Shown: positions 1 through 5,116 of the stretch, one piece after another
Layout: every line of letters begins with the position of its first letter
Position numbering within the stretch: position 1 is the first letter of the stretch
Source: an uncultured Lentisphaeria bacterium
GTDB lineage: Bacteria; Verrucomicrobiota; Lentisphaeria; Victivallales; Victivallaceae
DNA: 5,116 bases
NCBI GenBank assembly: GCA_949298665.1
Contig: CASFXO010000230.1
Span: 1 to 5,116, forward strand
Direction: 5' to 3'
The notes under the pieces: model-generated
What the model was told of the DNA's origin: nothing
The model's database searches: none
What the model saw: only the letters and a program-made list of their open reading frames with translations
Made by a program: the position numbers and the translations under genes

Positions 1-17
1 AAGGAACGAGGTTTAAA

Positions 18-479
18 ATGAAGTATGAATTCACCAGTTACATCAATGAAGACTCCGTGATGATCCTTCGCGGCGCCACCAAACTGGAAATCATGGACGA
101 GCTCATCACCAAGGCCGCCGAACTGACCAAGCTGAGCCGCGACATGATCTACCGGATGACCTGGAAGCGCGAACAGATGATGACCACCGGAGTCGGCAAT
201 GGACTGGCGCTTCCGCATATCCGGGTCAACGACATTCCGCAGCCGATCGTGATCGTCGGCGTTACCGAAAAGCCGATCGCCGACTATCAGAGCCAGGACG
301 ATCAGCCGGTGCGCGTGGTGGTCTTCACCGTCGCGCCCGATGAAAATCCCGAAGCCTACCTCCAGCTGCTCGGCAGCGTTTCCCGGAAACTGCGCAACCC
401 CGACCTGCTGGCGAAACTGACCGCCGGCGATCCTTCCGAGGCCAATATCCTCAAGGTTCTGTTCGAAAACGCCGATTGA
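18..479 (+). CDS. PTS EIIA type-2 (fructose/nitrogen class, PtsN-like) phosphocarrier protein
   Basis: A 153-residue cytoplasmic protein, the usual length of a stand-alone EIIA domain of the mannitol/fructose/PtsN class. The family accepts a phosphoryl group from HPr on a histidine, then passes it to an EIIB domain or, in PtsN-like members, regulates other proteins. The active-site signature is clear: TGVGNGLALPHIR at residues 57-69, with the phospho-accepting His at 67 (codon 216-218). The following VIVGV strand and the VVVFTVAPDENPEAYLQLLG segment (about 105-119) match the conserved C-terminal half, where the family has an F-x-x-x-P...H/Y-L pattern. The start at 18 is supported by GAGG at 8-11, six bases upstream; AAGGA also lies at 1-5. 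No EIIB or EIIC gene is visible in the window, so sugar transport and a regulatory role cannot be separated. A strong terminator hairpin follows. The family call is firm; the PtsN versus fructose subtype is not. Confidence 0.92.
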   Translation: MKYEFTSYINEDSVMILRGATKLEIMDELITKAAELTKLSRDMIYRMTWKREQMMTTGVGNGLALPHIRVNDIPQPIVIVGVTEKPIADYQSQDDQPVRVVVFTVAPDENPEAYLQLLGSVSRKLRNPDLLAKLTAGDPSEANILKVLFENAD

Positions 480-508
480 CCCTTTGCGCATCCGAATTCC
501 CGGAGAAT

Positions 509-514
509 GATAAT
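509..514 (+). promoter_or_regulatory. possible -10 element (GATAAT)
   Basis: GATAAT matches five of six bases of the sigma-70 -10 consensus and lies in the 91 bp gap before the zinc-ribbon gene. The best upstream partner is TTGCGC at 484-489, which matches only three of six -35 bases at a long 19 bp spacing. If it is real, transcription would begin near 521, right at the foot of the 524-548 hairpin. It is proposed because only 22 bp separate the terminator T-tract from the next start codon, too little for a complete promoter. Weak evidence. Confidence 0.22.
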
Positions 515-523
515 GAAGTATGG

Positions 524-548
524 CGCCGGCGCCGCGGCCGGCGTTTTT
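524..548 (+). terminator. Rho-independent terminator after the EIIA gene
   Basis: A perfect, all-GC 7 bp stem pairs CGCCGGC (524-530) with GCCGGCG (537-543) around the loop GCCGCG. Five T residues (544-548) follow at once. A G-T wobble (523 with 544) could extend the stem. It lies 45 bp after the EIIA stop codon, as expected for an intrinsic terminator. The T-tract ends only 22 bp before the next start codon, so it may instead act as a partial terminator or attenuator for the genes downstream. Confidence 0.8.
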
Positions 549-570
549 GATCGAAGGAAAACACTGAAGT

Positions 571-963
571 ATGAACAACGCCGCTTCCGATCTCGGTGCC
601 AAAGCCCAGATCGATTTTCACTGTCTTGATGCCGACTGTGACGGAATCGTCAAGTTCAATCTGGCCGACGTCGCCGGGCGGGACTTTCAGGCCGTGTGTC
701 CCAGATGCCACCGGACCTACGTGCTGGACCGGGAACTCAAGGAAAAACTTGCCCGGATGCTGAAACTGGTGCTGGCCATTCGCGAAGCGGAAGACATTCT
801 CGGAGACAGCAACGTGTCGGTCAATGTCGCCGGCGGCGAGGTGAAGATTCCGTATGCCCTGCTGCTGACCCGGCTCAATACCCTGATCACGCTGGACTTC
901 GGCGGCAGCAAAGTGGATTTCCACTTGTGGATCGAGCCGTCGTCGCCGGAGACGTTCCGCTGA
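571..963 (+). CDS. uncharacterised zinc-ribbon-like protein
   Basis: A 130-residue protein I do not recognise as a named family. The N-terminal half has four cysteines, C18-x4-C23 and C43-x2-C46 (CPRC), with an aromatic/hydrophobic strand between them. This is the layout of a small zinc ribbon; metal binding is inferred. A charged amphipathic helix follows at about 53-77 (LDRELKEKLARMLKLVLAIREAED in outline). The last part, about 82-122, is mostly beta-like, with VSVNVAGGEVKIPYALLLTRL then a hydrophobic ITLDFGG...VDFHLWIE stretch. There is no signal peptide or membrane segment, so it is probably cytoplasmic. The start at 571 has only a moderate ribosome-binding site, AAGGA at 554-558, 12 bases away. 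It sits 38 bp upstream of pyrE on the same strand, consistent with an operon, but nothing links it to pyrimidine synthesis beyond position. Codon usage resembles its neighbours. The coding call is secure because the +1 frame keeps sensible composition and a well-formed metal motif; the function is unknown. Confidence 0.82.
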   Translation: MNNAASDLGAKAQIDFHCLDADCDGIVKFNLADVAGRDFQAVCPRCHRTYVLDRELKEKLARMLKLVLAIREAEDILGDSNVSVNVAGGEVKIPYALLLTRLNTLITLDFGGSKVDFHLWIEPSSPETFR

Positions 964-1001
964 AACCGACAGAGACCGAAAAAGAGACAGAGGAAAATAT
1001 C

Positions 1002-1568
1002 ATGACGGAACAGGAAGTCATTGCCGTTTGCGAAAATTCCGGCGCCCTGCTGACCGGACATTTTCAGCTGCGCAGCGGGCTGCACAGCAATCGTTTTTTT
1101 CAGGCGGCGCTGCTGTTGCAGTACCCGGACAAGGCCGAACAGGTCTGCCGCCATATCGCCGCCGGTTTCGCCGACAGCAACGTGGAAACCGTGATCTCCC
1201 CCGCCGTCGGCGGGCTGATCGTCGGCCAGGAAGTGGCCCGCGCCCTCGGTTGTCGGGCGATTTTCGCGGATAAGGAAAACGGGGAATTGATTTTGAAGCG
1301 GGGCTTCGCCATCCGCCCGGGGGAACGGGTGCTGGTGGCGGAGGACGTGGTGACCAAAGGCGGCCGGGTGCAGCAGACCATCGATCTCGTGCGCGCCCAC
1401 GGCGGCGAAGTGGTCGGCGTCGCGGTGGTGGTGGACCGTTCCGGCGGAAAGGCATCTTTTGACGTGCCGCTGCACAGCGCGTTGAAACTGGATTTGCCGA
1501 CGTTTGAGCCGGAAGACTGTCCGTGCTGCCGGGAAGGGATGCCGCTGGAACGGCCCGGTTCGAAGTAG
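1002..1568 (+). CDS. pyrE: orotate phosphoribosyltransferase
   Basis: A 188-residue enzyme that joins orotate to PRPP to give orotidine 5'-monophosphate and pyrophosphate, the fifth step of de novo UMP synthesis, in the cytoplasm. The N-terminal GALLTGHFQLRSGLHSNRFFQ (14-34) is the typical OPRTase opening, with the S/G-x-H-S region that contacts orotate. The central ISPAVGGLIVGQEVA (65-79) precedes FADKENGELILKRGF (88-102). The PRPP-binding loop is VLVAEDVVTKGG (110-121) with acidic pair E114-D115; the usual T-T-G is T-K-G here. The C-terminus CPCCREGMPLERPGSK (173-188) is the CPxC...PGS tail of the Thermus-type PyrE subfamily, with an extra cysteine at 175; it may bind a metal. The ATG at 1002 is chosen over longer in-frame options because GAGGA lies at 990-994, seven bases upstream, and the N-terminus aligns with the family. 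An upstream extension would overlap the zinc-ribbon gene out of frame and has no family features. Confidence 0.95.
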   Translation: MTEQEVIAVCENSGALLTGHFQLRSGLHSNRFFQAALLLQYPDKAEQVCRHIAAGFADSNVETVISPAVGGLIVGQEVARALGCRAIFADKENGELILKRGFAIRPGERVLVAEDVVTKGGRVQQTIDLVRAHGGEVVGVAVVVDRSGGKASFDVPLHSALKLDLPTFEPEDCPCCREGMPLERPGSK

Positions 1569-1605
1569 GCGCGGATTCCCGGAAGATTTTGTCTTGAGTG
1601 AGATG

Positions 1606-1623
1606 CGGGAGGTGTAACTCCCG
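1606..1623 (+). other. small hairpin in the pyrE-secA gap
   Basis: A perfect 6 bp stem pairs CGGGAG (1606-1611) with CTCCCG (1618-1623) around the loop GTGTAA. ATAAAA follows rather than a T-tract, so it is not an intrinsic terminator by itself. It lies 37 bp after the pyrE stop codon and 11 bp before the larger hairpin. It could be part of the pyrE 3' end or of the secA leader; a chance inverted repeat is also possible. Confidence 0.4.
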
Positions 1624-1634
1624 ATAAAACAGAC

Positions 1635-1670
1635 ACATCCGATGTCGCTTCCGGCGATGTCGGATGTTTT
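1635..1670 (+). terminator. terminator-like long hairpin upstream of secA
   Basis: A 14 bp stem pairs ACATCCGATGTCGC (1635-1648) with GCGATGTCGGATGT (1654-1667) around the five-base loop TTCCG. Twelve pairs are Watson-Crick and two adjacent central pairs are G-T wobbles. The T-tract is short, four T residues at 1667-1670. It probably terminates the zinc-ribbon/pyrE transcript. The tract ends 22 bp before the secA start codon and just before its ribosome-binding site, so a role in the secA leader is also possible. The stem is strong; the weak T-tract lowers certainty about termination efficiency. Confidence 0.65.
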
Positions 1671-1692
1671 GCACGTTGCAGAGGGAGAGTAG

Positions 1693-4600
1693 ATGATTGT
1701 TTCGATTCTGAAGAAGATTTTCGGCACCAAATCGCAACGGGACCTGCGGCGGATGCGCCCGCTGGTGGCCCGCATCAATGAAATCGAAGTATCCTATCAG
1801 GCGCTTACCGACGAGGAACTCCGGGCCAAAACCGATGAATTCAAAGCGCGTCTGGCCGCCGGAGAAACGCTGGATGACTTGATGTGCGAAGCTTTCGCCG
1901 CCGTCAAAAACGCCTGCCGCCGTCTGGTGGGACGGGAAGTAACCGTCTGCGGCCAGACGCTGGTCTGGGATATGGTGCCGTTCGACGTGCAGCTCATGGG
2001 CGGGATCGCCCTGCATCGCGGCGGTATCGCGGAAATGGCGACCGGGGAAGGTAAGACGCTGGTGGCGACCCTGCCGCTTTACCTCAACGCCCTGACCGGT
2101 CGCAATTGCCAGCTGGTGACCGTCAACGATTACCTGGCGCTGCGTGACTCGGAATGGATGGGCAACATCTACCATTTTCTCGGTCTGACCGTCGGCTGTC
2201 TGCAGAACCAGATGCCGCCCCGGATGCGTCGGGAACAGTATCAGTGCGACATCACCTACGGCACCAACAGCGAATTCGGGTTCGATTACCTGCGCGACTT
2301 GGGCATGGCGGTGGAAGCCGACCAGCTCGTGCAGCGGGATCACTATTATGCCATCGTGGACGAAATCGACAGTATCCTCATCGACGAGGCCCGGACGCCG
2401 CTGATCATTTCCGGACCGGTACCGATGGCCACGCACCAGTTCGACGATCTGCGCGGGCCGGTCGGCGATCTTTATTCGAAGCAGAACCTGCTCTGCTCCC
2501 GGCTGGTGCGCGAAGCCCGTACCGTGCTGGAACGCGAAGACGCCACACCGGAAGAACGCGAAGAGGCCCTGACCAAGCTGCTGCAGGTCAAGTACGGCAT
2601 GCCGACTCACAAACAGCTTCTGCATGTGCTGGAAGACGGCGAAACGCTCCGTGAACTCGAAAAACTGGAGATGACCGTCCGCAGCGACAACAATCGCGGA
2701 ATGCTGCAGGAAGTGCAGAGCATTCTCTATTTCGCCATTGACGAACGCTCCCACGAGGCCGATTTGACGGAAAAGGGCCGCGAAGCCCTTTCCCCCGGCG
2801 ATCCGGAAGCCTTCATCGTCCCGGATCTGTTGCAGGAAATTCACCGCATCGAAAACGATCCGGCATTCACGGAAGACGAACGGCGCAAAAACCGGGACGC
2901 CTTCCAGCAGGAATTCATGCGCAAGAGCGAGCGCCTGCACGACCTGTCGCAGCTGCTCAAAGCCTATTGCCTTTTCGAAAAGGACGTACATTACGTCGTT
3001 CAGAACGGCAAAGTTCTGATCGTGGATGAACATACCGGCCGGCTGATGCCGGGACGCCGTTTCAGCGACGGCCTGCACCAGGCGCTCGAAGCCAAGGAAA
3101 ACGTCACCATCGAGCAGGAAACCCAGACGATGGCGACGATCACCATCCAGAATTACTTCCGGATGTATGACAAGCTTTCCGGGATGACCGGGACCGCGGA
3201 AACGGAAGCGTCGGAATTTCACCAGATTTACAAGCTGGATGTAACCGTCGTGCCGACCAACCGTCCCTGCATCCGCAAGGACGAAAACGACTCCATCTTC
3301 AAGACCAAACGGGAAAAATTCAACGCGATTGTGGAAGAGGTCGCCCGGCGCCATGAGCAGGGACAGCCGGTACTGCTCGGCACGATCTCGGTGGAAGATT
3401 CGGAAATCCTGAGCCGCATGCTCAAGCGCCGCAACATTCCCCACAACGTGCTCAACGCCAAAAACCACCAGCGGGAAGCCGAAATCGTCGCCATGGCCGG
3501 ACAGCGCGGTGCCGTGACCGTCGCCACCAACATGGCCGGACGCGGAACCGACATCAAGCTCGGCCCCGGCGTGGCGGAACTCGGCGGGTTGCATGTCATC
3601 GGCAGTTCCCGGCACGACTCCCGCCGGATCGACCGCCAGCTGCGCGGCCGGTGCTCCCGTCAGGGCGACCCGGGTTCTTCGAAGTTCTATGTGTCGCTGG
3701 AAGACAATCTGATGCGGCTGTTCGGTTCGGACCGGATCGTCAAGATCTTCGAACGGTTCGGTCTGGAAGAGGGCGAGGAGCTGCAGCATCCCTGGCTCAA
3801 TAAATCGATCGAAACCGCGCAGCGGCGGGTGGAACAGCAGCATTTTTCGATCCGCAAACGCACGCTGGAATACGACGACGTGATGAACAAGCAGCGGGAA
3901 ATCATCTATTCGCTGCGCAAGGACGCGCTGCTGACGGACAACCCCCATGATTTGCTCTTCTCCCTGATCGAGCAGGTCGTGGAATCCGAAGTGCTGAAAG
4001 CCGCCGAACCCGATCCGAATGCGGACAAAAGCGCGACCGCCACCTTCCGTACGGCGAAACTCTGTTCTTATTTGAATGCCACTTTCCCGGTGGCGTTTCA
4101 GGAAAGCCAGTTGACGGACGGACTGGAAAACGGCTTCCTCAAGGACCCCGCCGCGCTGACGTTGCAGATCGTGGACCGGATCGAAGCCGCCTATGCGGAA
4201 CGCAACCGGGATATGCCGCCGGAACAGGTGCAGTACCTCGAACGGCACACGGTACTCGACGGCATCGACCGGCTGTGGCAGGAGCACCTCTATGCCATGG
4301 ACGGTCTGCGGTCGAACATTTCGCTGCGGGTCTACGCTCAGAAAGACCCGCTGGTGGAATACAAGAACGAAGGCTATCACATCTTCCAGCTGCTGATGGA
4401 CCGCATCTATCACGAGGTGGCCGCCAATCTCTTCCGGGCGACGATCACCACGCTGCTCAGTTTTGAGGAACTGCTGCGCTCGCTGCCGCAGGAACTGATT
4501 CACCAGACGCTGGATCAGTTCGACAGTTCGCCGGTGATCACGGTGGATTCCGCTCCGGCGGCGGATGCTCCGGTGCAGGCCGCCCCACCTCCGGAAATTC

Positions 4601-4704
4601 CCATCACCTTCCGGCGTCATGAAGCGAAAATCGGCCGCAACGACGAATGTCCCTGCGGCAGCGGCAAGAAATATAAAAAGTGCTGCGGCAGGAACGAACG
4701 ATGA
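1693..4704 (+). CDS. secA: preprotein translocase ATPase SecA
   Basis: A 1003-residue motor ATPase that drives unfolded secretory proteins through the SecYEG channel at the cytoplasmic membrane. Domains in order: NBD1 with Q-motif DVQLMGG (98-104), Walker A ATGEGKT (116-122) and Walker B VDEIDSILIDEARTP (222-236); the preprotein-crosslinking domain (about 237-445); VDEHTGR (444-450) and GMTGTAETEASEF (497-509); NBD2 with VVPTNRPCIRKD (519-530), VLNAK (586-590), ATNMAGRGTDIKLG (611-624) and motif VI RQLRGRCSRQGDPGSS (648-663); helical scaffold and wing with LEYDDVMNKQR (725-735), LWQEHLYAMDGLR (861-873) and YAQKDPLVEYK (881-891). A proline/alanine-rich linker (about 953-971) leads to a zinc-binding SEC-C tail, GRNDECPCGSGKKYKKCCG (981-999), ligands C986, C988, C997, C998. 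The start at 1693 follows GAGGGAGAG (1681-1689) and gives the standard N-terminus. Relative to E. coli SecA the crosslinking domain is enlarged and the loop before GGLHVIG (631-637) is short. The gene looks complete, and its stop overlaps the next gene's start. Confidence 0.98.
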   Translation: MIVSILKKIFGTKSQRDLRRMRPLVARINEIEVSYQALTDEELRAKTDEFKARLAAGETLDDLMCEAFAAVKNACRRLVGREVTVCGQTLVWDMVPFDVQLMGGIALHRGGIAEMATGEGKTLVATLPLYLNALTGRNCQLVTVNDYLALRDSEWMGNIYHFLGLTVGCLQNQMPPRMRREQYQCDITYGTNSEFGFDYLRDLGMAVEADQLVQRDHYYAIVDEIDSILIDEARTPLIISGPVPMATHQFDDLRGPVGDLYSKQNLLCSRLVREARTVLEREDATPEEREEALTKLLQVKYGMPTHKQLLHVLEDGETLRELEKLEMTVRSDNNRGMLQEVQSILYFAIDERSHEADLTEKGREALSPGDPEAFIVPDLLQEIHRIENDPAFTEDERRKNRDAFQQEFMRKSERLHDLSQLLKAYCLFEKDVHYVVQNGKVLIVDEHTGRLMPGRRFSDGLHQALEAKENVTIEQETQTMATITIQNYFRMYDKLSGMTGTAETEASEFHQIYKLDVTVVPTNRPCIRKDENDSIFKTKREKFNAIVEEVARRHEQGQPVLLGTISVEDSEILSRMLKRRNIPHNVLNAKNHQREAEIVAMAGQRGAVTVATNMAGRGTDIKLGPGVAELGGLHVIGSSRHDSRRIDRQLRGRCSRQGDPGSSKFYVSLEDNLMRLFGSDRIVKIFERFGLEEGEELQHPWLNKSIETAQRRVEQQHFSIRKRTLEYDDVMNKQREIIYSLRKDALLTDNPHDLLFSLIEQVVESEVLKAAEPDPNADKSATATFRTAKLCSYLNATFPVAFQESQLTDGLENGFLKDPAALTLQIVDRIEAAYAERNRDMPPEQVQYLERHTVLDGIDRLWQEHLYAMDGLRSNISLRVYAQKDPLVEYKNEGYHIFQLLMDRIYHEVAANLFRATITTLLSFEELLRSLPQELIHQTLDQFDSSPVITVDSAPAADAPVQAAPPPEIPITFRRHEAKIGRNDECPCGSGKKYKKCCGRNER

Positions 4705-5116
4705 AATCCTGGCGCCGGGAACTGGTCATGAATCTCCCCCGGCGGCGGATGTTCGTCAACATCACGCCGCAGCTGGAGGAGGCGCTGGCCGAATCGGGCA
4801 TCCGCGAAGGATTGCTGCTGTGCAACGCCATGCACATCACGGCCAGCGTCTTCATCAACGATGACGAGAGCGGCCTGCACGCGGATTTCGAGCGGTGGCT
4901 GGAACGTCTGGCGCCGGAGCTGCCGCACGAGCAGTACCGGCATAACGGATTCGAAGACAACGCGGACGCCCATCTCAAGCGGCAGATCATGGGCCGGGAG
5001 GTGGTGATCGCCGTGACCGCGGGCAAACTGGATTTCGGCCCGTGGGAGCAGGTGTTTTACGGAGAGTTCGACGGAATGCGCCCCAAACGGCTGCTGATCA
5101 AGATCATCGGCAAATA
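4701..5116 (+). CDS. YjbQ/UPF0047 family protein (thiamine-phosphate-synthase-like), 3' edge of window
   Basis: A reading frame of 138 codons followed by TA, so the window ends one base short of a likely TAA or TAG stop. That gives an essentially full-length protein, as family members are about 130-140 residues. Recognisable blocks are LLCNAMHITASVFINDDESG (39-58), which replaces the family's HTSASL...N-E block with H45; NGFEDNADAHLKRQIMG (82-98) with H91; and VTAGKLDFGPWEQVFYGEFDGMRPKRLLIKIIG (105-137), matching the conserved G-x-L-x-x-G-x-W-Q...E-x-D-G...R ending. E. coli YjbQ has been reported to have weak thiamine phosphate synthase activity; the natural role of the family is unsettled, so the function is only inferred here. 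The start overlaps the secA stop (ATGA, 4701-4704), with AGGA at 4690-4693 seven bases upstream, pointing to translational coupling to secA. No signal peptide or membrane segment is seen. Family assignment is firm; physiological function is not. Confidence 0.9.
   Translation, partial: MKSWRRELVMNLPRRRMFVNITPQLEEALAESGIREGLLLCNAMHITASVFINDDESGLHADFERWLERLAPELPHEQYRHNGFEDNADAHLKRQIMGREVVIAVTAGKLDFGPWEQVFYGEFDGMRPKRLLIKIIGK

Noticed and set aside
513..629. 38-codon open frame with a GGAG ribosome-binding site, running through the terminator hairpin
   Set aside because: Its sequence is explained by the GC-rich hairpin followed by an out-of-frame read of the zinc-ribbon gene, and it has no recognisable leader-peptide feature such as a run of regulatory codons. 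It is kept only as part of the TGAAGTATG note.
696..1001. In-frame upstream extension of pyrE to an ATG at 696
   Set aside because: It overlaps the zinc-ribbon gene in another frame, is Arg/Gly/Gln-rich without family similarity, and the ATG at 1002 has a good ribosome-binding site and the standard PyrE N-terminus.
495..1583. ATTCCCGGA repeated shortly after two stop codons (496-504 and 1575-1583)
   Set aside because: Only nine bases and two copies, with no shared secondary structure around them; expected by chance in GC-rich sequence.
1670..1680. TGCA-CGT-TGCA mini inverted repeat just before the secA ribosome-binding site
   Set aside because: A 4 bp stem with a three-base loop is too weak to support as a regulatory element.
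717..1778. Minus-strand open frame of 353 codons across the zinc-ribbon gene and pyrE
   Set aside because: Shadow frame: it crosses two well-supported + strand genes and both gap hairpins, and its translation has no recognisable motifs.
1018..4620. A 1200-codon open frame on the minus strand, antisense to secA and pyrE
   Set aside because: It is in codon-on-codon register with secA, so it only needs secA to avoid TTA, CTA and TCA codons over that span, which fits its GC-rich codon bias. The translation is rich in Arg, His, Gln and Phe and shows no family motifs, whereas the + strand encodes an unmistakable SecA.
4565..5026. Several alternative frames over the 3' end of secA and the yjbQ-like gene
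   Set aside because: All conflict with the SEC-C tail and the YjbQ family blocks, which are clear in the chosen frames.

Overview
The window is a compact, GC-rich bacterial chromosomal segment with all five genes on the + strand. In order they are a PTS EIIA-type phosphocarrier protein, a small unrecognised protein with four cysteines in a zinc-ribbon-like arrangement, orotate phosphoribosyltransferase (pyrE), the preprotein translocase ATPase (secA), and a YjbQ/UPF0047 family protein that runs off the right edge one base short of a probable stop codon. I see no tRNA, rRNA, CRISPR, insertion sequence, prophage or defence gene. The longest stretch without a gene is the 124 bp between pyrE and secA.

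Organism (inference): SecA is the best marker. It has the enlarged preprotein-crosslinking domain and the very short loop before the GGLHVIG motif that I associate with Bacteroidetes-like SecA. It also has a motif VI of the form RGRCSRQGD, close to the RGRCARxGD form known from Chlamydiae. Together with the high GC content, the PyrE type with a C-terminal CPxC motif and the NADAHLKR-type YjbQ, this suggests a member of the PVC group, perhaps Lentisphaerota or a relative. This is a family-level impression and was not computed.

Layout: the EIIA gene (18-479) is followed by a strong intrinsic-terminator hairpin (524-548). That hairpin lies only 22 bp upstream of the zinc-ribbon gene (571-963), which is itself followed 38 bp later by pyrE (1002-1568), so these two are probably co-transcribed. 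The pyrE-secA gap holds two hairpins, a small one (1606-1623) and a long terminator-like one (1635-1670), ending 22 bp before the secA start codon. secA (1693-4704) overlaps the yjbQ-like gene by an ATGA junction, which implies translational coupling.

The genes do not form one pathway. They cover phosphotransfer signalling or sugar transport, pyrimidine synthesis, protein export and a thiamine-phosphate-synthase-like enzyme. The window looks like ordinary core genome, and I found no convincing new system. The points most worth a second look are the uncharacterised zinc-ribbon protein, the terminator-like hairpins placed so close to the next start codon that they may act as leader elements, and the SecA domain insertions.
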